This document shows positions 9,680 through 19,799 of a stretch of 64,000 bases of DNA, one piece after another (position 1 is the first letter of the stretch; every line of letters begins with the position of its first letter). The stretch covers positions 3,729,928 through 3,793,927 of the forward strand of contig OX337235.1 in NCBI GenBank assembly GCA_946965045.2, written 5' to 3'. The notes beneath the pieces were generated by a model. The model was not told the DNA's origin and ran no database searches. It worked only from the letters and a program-made list of their open reading frames with translations. Source of the DNA: Epithemia pelagica (taxonomy: Eukaryota; Bacillariophyta; Bacillariophyceae; Surirellales; Surirellaceae). Made by a program: the position numbers and the translations under genes.

Positions 9680-12600
9680 TTACCAACCACAAAGGAGCTT
9701 CCGGATGTGCTCGAAAGTGGTTTGGGTCAATCCTTTGGTTAAAATATCCGCGCGTTGTTCCGTCGTTGCCACTTTGACAACGGTTAGGCGCTCATTTAGA
9801 TGGGATCGGAACCAATGGGTTTTCACAGCATAATATTTTGATCTGGGCGTGATTCGACCTGGTTCCATATTTGCAGGGGTTAACGCTCCAGCGTTGTCTT
9901 CCCATACGGTAGTCTTGAATGTTGTGGTATAGTCGTCACTTAATCCCACTCCTTTTGCGACATGGGTCAGGAGTTCTCGTAGGGGAAGGACCGACTTCAA
10001 AGCTTCGCTTAGCGCGTTGTATTCGGCTTCCATTGTACTCAGGGCAATGGATGTTTGGAGTTTGCTCGTCCATATGACTGGGCAATTTGCAATGCATATA
10101 GCGTAGCCTGTACGGCTCTTGACACTGGTAGGGTCATTCTTTTCTTCGTACGGCCATAATCCGGCAAAGTCTGCATCGACGTAGCAGTCGACGTCGAGTT
10201 CTTGGCTCGGCTTCAAGATCAATCCTTGGTCTTGGGTGTGTTTCAGATACTGTCCAATCTTCTCGACTGCTCGTTCGTGTGAACGCTTCGGGTTGTGGAC
10301 GAACCGGGCACATTGGCTCACGGCATACGTTAAATCAGGGCGACTGTGCGCATGAAGGTACTGGAGCATCCCGATCACGCTAGCGTAATTGTAGCAGCCT
10401 TGTGGGGGATCTCCTTCTTTGTCTTCTACAAGGGGCTCTGATAATGCAGGTGTACAACTGCGTTCCAAGTCACCAACTTGTAGGGCTTCCAATATACGTT
10501 TGATCAGACCTTGTTGGATCAGTTTGATAGTTCCTTGGGTATTGTCTTGTTCAATGTGAACGCCCAAGAATCCTGCTACGCTGTCTTCAACGTCGAGTTC
10601 AGCGTGTTCTTCTTTCTTTAATCGTTCGAGCACCTCGTCGATATATTCCCGCTTCGGACTGTAGAAGAGTGTGTCGTCCACGTACACTACCGCAATGACC
10701 TTGCCCGACATAAATAGGCAGGGATCAACGGATTCTTGAGACACAAAGCCCACTCTATCTAACTGGCCCTTGAAGTGTTGGAAGAAGTTCCGTGGGGCCT
10801 GTTTGAGTCCGTACAGAGAACGATTCAATTTGAGTACTCATCCGTCTTGGCCGAATCCTCTTGGCATCTCGACGTAGACACCGCTCTTCTGTCGCTCTTC
10901 TCGAGTCATCGAGTCCCACTTGGGATCACGATCAATTGGGGCGTGAAGGAACGCCGCGGTATAGTCTATCTGCACCGTTGCAAGGTTCAATATAATGGAC
11001 AGGATAAGCATTAGGCGTACCGTTGTCCAATTGACCACAGGGGCAAAAGTATCGAAGAAATCAATCCCTTCGACTTGATAGTCACCTCGTGCACAAAACC
11101 GTGCTTTGAGTTTCTTCACTGAGCCGTCGGGGTATTGCTTCCGTTTGAACGCCCATGTAGATGGGATCACGTTCATCCATGGTTGCCTTTCCACCACTGT
11201 CCAGGCCTTCATTAGTCGGTAAAGGGTGTCGATTTCCTTTTTGCAAGCTTCCATGAAGCCAGTGGCATCTGGGCCGCTCATGGCTTCATTCCAACGAGGG
11301 TTATCCGCTGCGTCCGCTTTTGTTACTAGCATCATAGGGTGCATAGCTTCCACCGTGTTCGTCAGGTAGTCCGTGTTGAGTGCCAGTAGACGGTTCATTA
11401 AGGTTGAGGTTGATGATCGTAACTCATTCACGGTTGAGGTCCAATTGAGTCCTGCCAGGAATGCATCGTTGGCCGAGTCACGTTTCACCTTTTGCTTGGA
11501 ATAGGAATCGCGGTTGAAGCATGCGAGTGATGCCCACCGTGATTGCGAGAAGCTGGCATACTTGGGGTTTGGCTTGCGCTGTCGCTTCCCACGACCAAAA
11601 GTCATCTCGTCTGGCGGTTGTAGGTGCTGTGAACGCCGTTCTCTTTCTTGCTCTCTTCTCACGGATTCTTCCTCATCCGCATCGAAGATCACAACTTCGT
11701 CGGCTGAGTCCATCGTCGTGTTGTTGTCGCCGTTGCCGTCCCATACTCCATCCATTTGCCAATGGGGCAGTTCGTTGTTGTCGTTTGGATAGTCTTGTTC
11801 GTTCGCATCGTTGTGTTCGTTGTGCTCTGGCGCGTTGGGGTCCACTTGGTCCAAGGGAAAGTGATGGGGAAAAAGAGCAGCATCATCCACATCCACGTCC
11901 GTACCGTCTCCTTCTGGAACCAAAGGTGCCGGAGCTCCCTCTGGAGGCAAGGGCGGTGTTGGAGGCAAAGCAGGGGGCAAAGGTAAGGCATTGACCCTTT
12001 CGGCGTCGTTCCGTTGGCGCTGGAGGGCATCCAGCTCGTCGTTCGTCATCCAATCATGATGTAGGGGCGGAGGAACGGGTTCATCGGCATAGTCACCATC
12101 ATCCAGCCGTTCTAGGCCACTGGCAACGAGTTGGTCCCAAAAGGACCCATGGAACACATCGGGTTGGAGGGCTCCTCCAGTCTCGGCATTAGGCACGCTA
12201 CTGAACAAGTCGTCGTAGACGACGTGATACTGGGGACTCACGTATCCCGTAGCAATGTTGAGAATCAGGCCCACGGTGCTTGAATGGGAGGGTGATACTC
12301 CCAAGTACTGACCACGACGAGCGCGAGGGGCCCATTTAGGCAGTTTTTTGCCATCTTGAAGGGCAGGGTCTAGGACATAGACCGGGCAACCCCAAACGTG
12401 ACTGCGGTGCAAGTGATGTAAGGTAGGGAACGTCAGTTCCAGTAAAAACTTCCAATGGGGCAATGTGTGTTAATCGCTTGGGGAGATGATTCCAAAGCCA
12501 TACTGCATGTTGTAGGGCAAACGGCCAAAGGCTTAAATCGTGGGCATGTTCCGGCCAATGCAGCACGGCATGCAGCATCATCGTACGGGCCCAGGACGTT

Positions 12601-14579
12601 ACGGTGCGAATACTGCGCTCGGCAACACCATTCTGGTGATGTGCCCCAACTCCGGAGAACGACATAGTCTGACCGGCCTCTTTAATCGCAGCAACAAAGT
12701 CCTTGTTCCCAAACGGCTTGTTATCGGCGAGATATGATTTGATTGTTATGCCCTGTTCTTGGGCGAACTGTTCGAACTGCAGTTTGGCTTGGAGAGTCTC
12801 ACCGGTATTGAGAGACACCTGGTGGACACAGTAGATAAGCCCTGAGGCATGATCTACGAAAAGAGTACCGCCCGTGAATTGATCCTTCTTCGGTTCTCTG
12901 CCACGGGTGTTCGGAAGACGACCAGTCAAAGGAGATTGATACTGGTCAATGCTGACACAGTCGCCGGGTTTGACGTTGTCTGACTTCGTGACCATGTGAC
13001 GATTTTCTTTGGTTCCCGTGTGCTGTGTGTTAGCACCACGGCGACGCTGTTTCCCGAGTCGACATGCTGTACAATGCAAGTTGTCAATTGGACACGACGA
13101 CGTTTGGTTTTCACGCGTATGCAGGACGCGACGTCGTTCCGTCCGCGGATTCCGACACAACTCTTGGATCCATGTAAAATTAGCATGGCCCAATTTCCAG
13201 TGCCATTTAAGTAGCTCACGTTGTGCTGCGGTAATGTTCTGGTTGGCTTCATCTGCCACGGACAGAAACGCCTTCGACTCGTCCAACTCCATCTCGTCCT
13301 CGAAAGACAACCCCATTTGAACCTGGTGGCTTGTGAGCATCAATGGCAGGTTGCTCTGCCCATTGAACGGAAACTCGAGGTCACTTCCATCATGGAGGAT
13401 CAATTTACAGCGGTTGTGGTTAACCAACAATTCACCGGACGATCGTTCTTGAAAATACGATTGTGGACTAAAGAGGCGGATTTGTGCGGCTGGCACATAA
13501 TAGGCCTTGGTACGGATGGTGCGGGCGACACCAAACACGTCTCGTATCGTCCATCTGGCCATGCCGACACCAACAACGGTGGTTGAACTCGACAACCCAT
13601 TCAATTCCGTTGTGTCGCAAGGCTTGATCGGTCCGTCAAAGTCTTCCAGTTTCGGGGTCAAGGACGAGGAGGCACCTGTATCGATCACGACGGGCAAATC
13701 TGCCTCCTTGGATGAGTTGAGATACACTGACATTCGATGGTGTAGTGTCTCTTGATGATACTCGTCGTCTCCCAATAGCTTGGCAGCGGCAATCATAGCG
13801 TTTTGCATCTCGACGGCCATAACCTTCTTCTTCTGTTGGAACAGACTAGGTCCGAGTTCCCGCAACGCGAAGTATTGCGCTAGCGGATCAGGAGGTTTTT
13901 GCTTCGACGGACATGCGATTGCTTCCACTAGCTCATCCATCGTGCCAAAGTAGGAAGAAAGCCGTCCCTTCGGTAGCTTCTATCGGTCAGGTCCGGTTAG
14001 CGAATCTTGTTGGCTTGGGATCGTCCATGATCCCGGGAGATAAACGCCATGGTCGCTGGTATCGTATTCAGCGTCGTTTGTTTGCTTTTCGCGGCGAGAA
14101 GATCCCTTGGGCTTTGTTGATCGTTGAGGCTTAATTCGACGTCGGCGTTGAGGCAGACGGGTTAAGGTATAGGGCGTCCGTCCACGATCGACGGTACCAG
14201 CCCATGTAACGGTCGTGTTGGTCACGGTGTGAAACATCATGAGGGCAGTAGTAAACCGACGCCGGGCGATGTACGTCTTGGTCTTGTAGCGACGGTGGAC
14301 TTGCACGGGCAAATTAGGGAAGGCAAAAAGGTGACGCCAACCCAGTCCTCCCTCTCGCGAGCAGGACGCAACGGACAAGAACAAGATCAAGATCAAAAGG
14401 GGGACGAAGTAAAAAGAAAGATTTATCCAGGCACACAGGGTGCGGAAGGAACACAAAAAAACCACTAAGGTAGGCAACAACCAACCAAAGGGCAATGGAG
14501 CCCAGGTATCCCTCCTGGGATTGGTAGTTTGGAAGAAAGGGTGGCCTGTACCGACAGAGAGAAGTCGGCGGCCACACCA
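9680..14579 (-). pseudogene. pol: El3 pol: protease-integrase-RT-RNase H, with lesions
   Basis: This region is in the same frame as gag and open from the gag TGA down to a TAG at 13980-13982. The first part is very hydrophobic (LLPTLVVFLCS, FYFVPLLILILFLS), like two membrane spans. After the TAG come protease VIDTGASSSLTP, an integrase zinc motif (H..H...C..C, LHCTACRLGKQRR) and the DDE core (SIDQ, LADNKPF, VAERS). The frame then shifts near 12400-12450 (PLEVFTGTDVPYL to HRSHVWGCPVYVLDP). RT follows, with an in-frame TGA at 10838-10840 between GFGQDG and VLKLNRSLYGLKQ, then VVYVDDTLFYS, RNase H DVDCYVDADFAG and the end motif ADILTKGL. The RT TGA fits a CGA (Arg) to TGA change. The TAG could be a mutation or part of the expression strategy. 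Confidence 0.85.
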
Positions 14580-14582
14580 TCA
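14541..14582 (-). promoter_or_regulatory. El3 gag UGA with downstream stem-loop: candidate readthrough signal
   Basis: On the minus strand the gag stop TGA (14582-14580) is followed after four bases (TGGT) by a two-part stem. The outer arms are GTGGCC (14575-14570) and GGCCAC (14546-14541). The inner arms are CCGAC (14568-14564) and GTCGG (14555-14551), with an 8-base loop. The next frame continues open in the same phase into pol. A stable structure just 3' of a leaky stop is the known arrangement of retroviral and some retrotransposon readthrough sites; function here is inferred. Confidence 0.55.
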
Positions 14583-16154
14583 TTCGAGATCCTGGAACTG
14601 GGTCAGTAGAGTCTGGACCGTTCGTTCCATGGCACGACGAGTGCTGGCCCGATTGCCACCGGACTCATCAATTTGCACACGTCGATTGGAAGCAGCTGTG
14701 GCTAGATTGGCCGCAGGGGTTGTGCCGGACGACGATGCTGTGGGCGTAGTGGCGGTGGACAATGCCACCCAACGACGAGTGTCGGCATTCCACGACATCA
14801 TTTTGCCATCAATTTCGCGGTGGTTGTTCTCGTCCGCGGTTGGTGCTCGCCATTTGTGGCGACGGGAGGTAGAGGACGATGAGTTGGCATTGTTGGCACT
14901 GCGGGAATTCTTACAGGCCTCATTGAACTTCTTGCGATTCGCCTCAATCAGCGCTTCGTTCCTGGGCTTGGTACAGTCCTTCAACGTGTGAGGACCACCA
15001 CAGTTCCAACAAACGGGGCCCTTGCGGCCAGAACCACCTTTAGATCCATCAGTAGATGTAGCAGGGAAGGACGAAGGACTTCCTCTTGTCTTGGCTCCGG
15101 TCCAATCATTAGAACGGCATAGGGATAGATATTCCTTCTCAGCTAGATCGAGTAGGGACACGATAGAGGGGATAGCAAACTGCGACTGAACAGCGGGACC
15201 GGACCGAGCTAGGGCGTCAGCGATTCTAGCCTGACTCTCTATTAGCTCAAATACCTTGTTGAACTTCTCAACGGAACTGGTCTGGAGCACCTTCAACACT
15301 GTCTTGGCAAAATCCTCGGGAACCATCTCGATAGCTTCAAGACGCTCATGAGCTCCGAGAATTAGACTCACAATCTTCGAGACATTTTCTCCACGGACCT
15401 TGGAAATCTTAAGATTTTCAACAGTATCGACTAAAGTTTTGGTCGCTTGCTCGGTATGAGTTACTAGAAGCTTCATCATAATGATGAATAGCAAGGGGCC
15501 ACCTTGTTCTTCTGTCTTGAAACGCTTGTAGCGCTCATAGACCTTAGTCCAGAGCGGATTCTTCATACTAACCTCAACCTGTTTAGCTGTCAGCATTAGA
15601 TTTTCCCGATACCAACTCTTCTTGGGCCAGGTTGAATACCAGCGGTTGCTTGCCGCTACCTGTTCTTCGGTCATGTCGGAATAGTACGAATACAAATCCC
15701 TGGGTTTCTTCTTCACGTCTGTGGACAAGGTTGGGCCGGTTCCATCCGGAGTAACGATCACAAAGACGTCATGCATGTCGTACATTACATGCTGACTGCG
15801 GATCTTTGATACCATGAGGTTCAAGTTATAGCACTCTTTAAGCTGCTTTACATCGGTGATGTTCGCCGACAGTAGGTCAAACTTGGTAATAATTGACGTG
15901 GCAGCGTTCGCAAAGAGTTCTTGGCGCTTCTCGGGTGCCATTCCTTCACGGTCTTCCTTCTTGAAGAGGGCGGTTTCGACATCTTGTGCTGGCGTCGCCT
16001 GATCGTTCACCTCGATCGTCTCTCCGTTAATTGTGATTGTAGAGTCCGTCGTCGTCGACATTATACTACTTATACTTGAGTTCTCCGACCACCCTGGTAT
16101 GGAATCCAAATCTGAGTCAGTCAAAAGGCGAAGAAGGTCTTCTAAACTTTCCAT
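14580..16154 (-). CDS. gag: El3 Gag capsid/nucleocapsid protein
   Basis: A 524-aa Gag with the Copia Gag region in its middle (residues about 120-330) and a nucleocapsid zinc knuckle CWNCGGPHTLKDC near residue 390. The knuckle spacing is C-X2-C-X3-H-X4-C, one residue short of the usual CCHC. Gag packages the element RNA in cytoplasmic particles. The ATG at 16154 is used; a second Met (MSTTTDS) about 30 codons later is a plausible alternative. The reading frame is intact, in contrast to pol. It ends in QFQDLE before a TGA that is followed by a stem-loop, and the same frame reopens beyond it. Confidence 0.85.
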   Translation of the reverse strand: MESLEDLLRLLTDSDLDSIPGWSENSSISSIMSTTTDSTITINGETIEVNDQATPAQDVETALFKKEDREGMAPEKRQELFANAATSIITKFDLLSANITDVKQLKECYNLNLMVSKIRSQHVMYDMHDVFVIVTPDGTGPTLSTDVKKKPRDLYSYYSDMTEEQVAASNRWYSTWPKKSWYRENLMLTAKQVEVSMKNPLWTKVYERYKRFKTEEQGGPLLFIIMMKLLVTHTEQATKTLVDTVENLKISKVRGENVSKIVSLILGAHERLEAIEMVPEDFAKTVLKVLQTSSVEKFNKVFELIESQARIADALARSGPAVQSQFAIPSIVSLLDLAEKEYLSLCRSNDWTGAKTRGSPSSFPATSTDGSKGGSGRKGPVCWNCGGPHTLKDCTKPRNEALIEANRKKFNEACKNSRSANNANSSSSTSRRHKWRAPTADENNHREIDGKMMSWNADTRRWVALSTATTPTASSSGTTPAANLATAASNRRVQIDESGGNRASTRRAMERTVQTLLTQFQDLE

Positions 16155-16347
16155 TCACCGGAAAATCGCGGCTGCTCCTTCTATTTCGTGTCTTCGATGC
16201 TCTTCGTTCCAATAAACGGGCTCTCGAAACTGGTTGGACTTCAACGGGCTCTTCCGACGGCTTCTTGTCAACGTCGATGGACCGGTTCTTCCTTGCTTAT
16301 TTTACTTTCGCAACCAATTTGTGCGTAAAATCACGTGCGTGATACTT

Positions 16348-16359
16348 GGGCTCATAACC
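16348..16359 (-). other. El3 primer-binding site, half-tRNA(iMet) type
   Basis: Directly next to the 5' LTR the minus strand reads GGTTATGAGCCC. This is complementary to the anticodon stem-loop of initiator tRNA-Met (GGGCUCAUAACC in the yeast form, anticodon CAU). Drosophila copia uses the same internal tRNA region, so priming by a 5' half-tRNA is likely. Confidence 0.7.
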
Positions 16360-16526
16360 TGAAAGGAGGGTTTGGTTTGTAAAATTATGACTAGTATATC
16401 GGTTTAGATCGGTAGGTCCTAATACATAAGTGGAAATGGGTGAGGGTACGTCATTCGATTGCGACGCTGGCCTTGAACCTATGGATCGTCCCTTTGGGGT
16501 CTCCATTAGGTCGCACTGTCCTTTCA
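16360..16526 (-). repeat. El3 5' LTR
   Basis: A 167-bp LTR at the upstream end of the minus-strand element. It should contain the promoter and transcription start, but no TATA box is evident by eye. Confidence 0.93.
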
Positions 16527-16531
16527 CAATG

Positions 16532-17712
16532 GTGTATCCAAAGGGTGGTGCGACGACATAATCACCCTGACACAGATCATTCATGGTCTCCGGGACGCAA
16601 CTTACGTACATTTTCCCCAATAAGACACCGAACCAGAAAAGAAAGCCATGATTCTTTTTCCATAACCGCAATAAGAGGTTTCCTGCTCCAAAGGATATTG
16701 ATCATGATGAGTCTTTTTTTGTCACGAAAGAGTCGTCCAAACACCATGAAAAAAGACCCAAATGTTTCCGACGCACTCGCATGATCACGTACCATCTACA
16801 TTATTTTTGCCAGCAATGGCACACCTTTGAAAGGGCGGTAGTGCCGTTGGAAACAAAGCCATGAAATCATTGAGCCATTCACTCTGAGTATGAGCTACGG
16901 GTGTTGATGGGCTTGTTCTATCGCTCGAGAAGGTGGAGAGAATTGGATGACAATCCTTCATTTTCATTCGGTCGGAGCGTGTTGTTGTTGTTGTTGCGAT
17001 GGTTCTTGTGATGTTGATGATATAGAATAGTCTATCGAATGGTGCTCGTCGGTTGTTTGGGTACTTTGTGATGTTTCGTGAAAATTGCTGGAAGGTGAGC
17101 CTGCGCTCCAAGCAGCAGCGGTACACTGCTGTACCACAAATCTAAACGGATGATGCCAGTCCACCCGCATTGTTGGATGAACACCGATAGTGAAACCATT
17201 TCCACTGTGAGTTATGCCTCGAAACCCCATTCGTCAACCGTCCGGGTCCCCAAAGTTGGAATCGGATGCATGTTTTGTATTGTCACACGAGGCTTTCATC
17301 AAGGCTACCCTAGAGCTCTATTCACAAAAGAACACGGCACCACGTCCCTCAGAGCTCGAATTCGTTCCACTTTTGGGCAACGAAGAAAACATACATGAGG
17401 ATGCCCCGCCGCTTTGCTCCTTGTCAATATTTTTATAGAGATGTGTGTTTCAAGTTTCAAATCTTTTTTTGACCACAAAAGATATATACCCTGTGGTTGT
17501 GGTTCTGTCATGCATTAAATGGGCGACCGCGTACCAAGGAGAGCGAGCGTACGTACGTACGACAGACACTCGGGACGAAAAGCTTCCACGCGTACTAGTA
17601 CTTTCCCTTTTCCATCAGTCCGTATCCATCACAGCGAGATCATCCTGTGGTGCCATAATACGCCCATAATACGCAGTGTTTGATCCTCATAAAGTCGCAT
17701 GAGAAAGAATCC
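16532..17712. other. Intergenic, no gene recognised
   Basis: The right flank of El3 up to Kelch gene 3. Frames are short and without known domains. A CGTACGTACGTACG tract lies near 17551. Unlike the other family members, this Kelch gene lacks the conserved 5' region directly upstream, so its 5' flank was probably replaced by rearrangement. Confidence 0.35.
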
Positions 17713-18035
17713 ATGAGCATGACATCACTGCAAGAACAAGCATGGCAGTCGGGCCTTGTTCTGCTGGACGAGACACCAAGATGGAATGAAGATGACTGGC
17801 CTCCTCTTGAGGGAGAAGGGCGTTGCAATCATGCTTCGGTTGTAGTTGACCATTCGGTCGTCTTGTTGGGTGGATATCATAACGCCCAAGACGTCACCAA
17901 TTCCGTTCTTGTACTGAATTTGGCTGAACCAGAAAAACAGTGGCGAGAAGGACAACCCATGAACAAGAAACGTTTTCAACATGCCGCTGTTGTGTGCAAT
18001 GAAAGCATATACGTGCTGGGAGGAGGCGATCTTCC
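17713..18035 (+). pseudogene. Kelch gene 3, 5' part (split by El1)
   Basis: Begins MSMTSLQEQAWQSGLVLLDE and covers the first two blades (VVLLGG, IYVLGG). After GGGDLP the sequence passes into the 5' LTR of El1. The 3' part resumes at 24253 after the element. The six bases TCTTCC at 18030-18035 are repeated at 24253-24258 as the target-site duplication. El1 is in the same orientation as the gene. Confidence 0.9.
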
Positions 18036-18490
18036 TGTTCGAATATTGTACATGCGGGCATATGTAACTGATGGGGACCTTGGGGGACCGCAGACGCAAA
18101 CCTCATGACTCCATTAGGCCCAACGCATCATCGAACCGCCTTTCACAAAATGCAAAACGACGAACGATGGATCCAGGCGACGATGCCTATGTAACGATCG
18201 ACAATGCCTATGTAACGATTGTCGTTCTTAAGGACGGGATCCCATGACCATTGTCATAACGGTCCATGGCCCTAAGTGAATCAGAAGATACTTAGAGGCA
18301 GCGATATCCCACGAACGGTGGCAGGCCCGTCCATAACACATCTCGTCGCCCAAATTGGTGATACAACGTCTCCACCAACGATTCAACGCATCGACGACAG
18401 TTGGGAACGGAGACGTAGAACCTAACACCGTAGACACACAATTTTTGCAACAAGAGTCCTTTTCTTTACTCGCTAGTAAGGAAAACAACA
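18036..18490 (+). repeat. El1 5' LTR
   Basis: A 455-bp LTR, TGTTCG...AACAACA. It contains a 21-bp tandem duplication around ATGCCTATGTAACGAT (near 18183-18222), a possible enhancer-like repeat. Confidence 0.94.
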
Positions 18491-18504
18491 CGCTTCCTCT
18501 GCGC
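18491..18504 (+). other. El1 primer-binding site candidate
   Basis: CGCTTCCTCTGCGC follows the LTR directly. It is complementary, with one mismatch, to the D-arm region of typical initiator tRNA-Met (GCGCAG.GGAAGCG). This would mean priming by a shorter internal tRNA fragment than in El3. El2 has the same sequence at 51413-51426. Confidence 0.5.
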
Positions 18505-18532
18505 TTTAGACAGCACACGTCCATCGTCTGCC

Positions 18533-19772
18533 ATGGCTTTCGCAATCTCTCCCGCTAACGCACACGCGAACAACATCGTGAACTTTGCAACGGCCGCGGG
18601 AGCAAAGCTCTACAAGCAGGCAACGACTGGACTCTTTGACGGTGTATCTCTACGATCTTCACGCGGAAGGGCTGAAGACTTTTCTCGACTCATTCCAAGA
18701 TCGGATCGTCGAACAGTCTTGGACCAGCACCTTTTCCATTCCCGAACACATTGTGGTTCCTCCAGCGGCTGGACCAGCACCGCCACCAGCACCTACGCAT
18801 CTCTTGACTCAAGCCTACGGTCGCGTCTCGCTCGCCCAGGTTCGCACCTACGTCGATAGTTTCATCGGACAGAACAGGATTTCTCAGAATTCCTTTATGT
18901 CCTACATGTGTTTGATGGCGTCGCTCAACGAAGATGCGAAGGCGCAAGTAAATCTACGACGCGAAGACTTTATTATCGACGACGTTGGCAGTGGTCCACT
19001 CCTTCTCAAAGTGATCATTTCCCTCGCGTATGTGGATACCGAGGCGACTGTGATGGTACTTCGCCAGCGCTTGTCCGATCTACAGATTCATATTGCAGAC
19101 TTCAACGGTGACATCATCAAGTTCAACTCCTATGTGATGGCTACACTTCAAGGTTTGCATGCCCGCGGTGAACGAACGCTGGACTTACTCCCTAACCTTT
19201 TCAAAGCTTATGAGACTGTGAGTGATGAGAACTTCTTGGAGATGATCCGTTGTCGAAAGAACGCATACGAAGAAGGAGATTCTCCGAATCTCTCGGCGAC
19301 GCAACTCATGGATTGGGCCCGTCTCAAGTACCAAGGCCTGGTAGAAGCGAAGAAATGGCAGGCTCTGTCCGAACGTGACCAGAAGATTATTGCCCTTGAG
19401 GCCAAAGTCAAGAAGATGGAGAAAGGAAAAACAGCCCCGCTGTCCACGACCAAGGGATCCAAACAGGGCAAGCAAAAGACCAAAGAATCAGCAAAAGAAT
19501 CGTGGCTCACCATTGGGCCACATGAGGGAGGCCCAGAAGTAAAAGAAGTCAACGGAAAAATGTACTATTGGTGTAAGTGGCATGAAAAATGGTCACTCAA
19601 CAAGAAACACACTTCCGACACGTGCAACGGACGGGGCTTAACCGGAGAGAAAAAGAAGGCCTATGATCTAGCTCATGCCGAGAAGAACAATGATGGTACA
19701 ACTCCTGCCCTTCGCCTCGCGAATGCTCTAGCTGATCTACCGGCCCAAGAAGAATCTTCTGACGAAGAGTGA
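18533..19772 (+). pseudogene. gag: El1 gag, frameshifted
   Basis: Same as the intact El2 gag, except that near 18643-18647 two bases are missing (GGTGTATCTC against GGTGGTGATCTC). The frame beginning MAFAISPANAHANNIVNFAT is therefore lost after about 37 codons. The rest of Gag is intact in the other frame up to the TGA at 19770-19772, including the zinc-finger-like WCKWHEKWSL...HTSDTC. Confidence 0.88.
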
Positions 19773-19799
19773 CAACGAGACCCGAGGTCATTCCTCGGG
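19770..19799 (+). promoter_or_regulatory. El1 gag UGA with 7-bp hairpin: candidate readthrough signal
   Basis: TGA, an 8-base spacer CAACGAGA, then the perfect stem CCCGAGG / CCTCGGG with loop TCATT (19781-19799). It is identical to the site in El2. Confidence 0.55.

Larger units (their letters stand above)
9433..16526 (-). mobile_element. El3: Ty1/Copia LTR retrotransposon, decayed
   Basis: A 7.1-kb element on the minus strand with 167-bp LTRs (16360-16526 is the 5' LTR, 9433-9599 the 3' LTR). The LTRs begin TGAAAGG, end TTTCA and differ at two positions that I could see. The flanks carry a perfect 5-bp duplication caatg (9428-9432 and 16527-16531), which fixes both ends. Inside are a primer-binding site, gag, and pol in Copia order (protease, integrase, RT, RNase H). 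A purine tract GAGAGGGAG abuts the 3' LTR. Pol carries a TAG, a frameshift and a TGA, so the copy is not autonomous. Confidence 0.95.

Noticed and set aside
17551-17564. CGTACGTACGTACG as a telomere-like or palindromic control site
   Set aside because: Too short and isolated to interpret.
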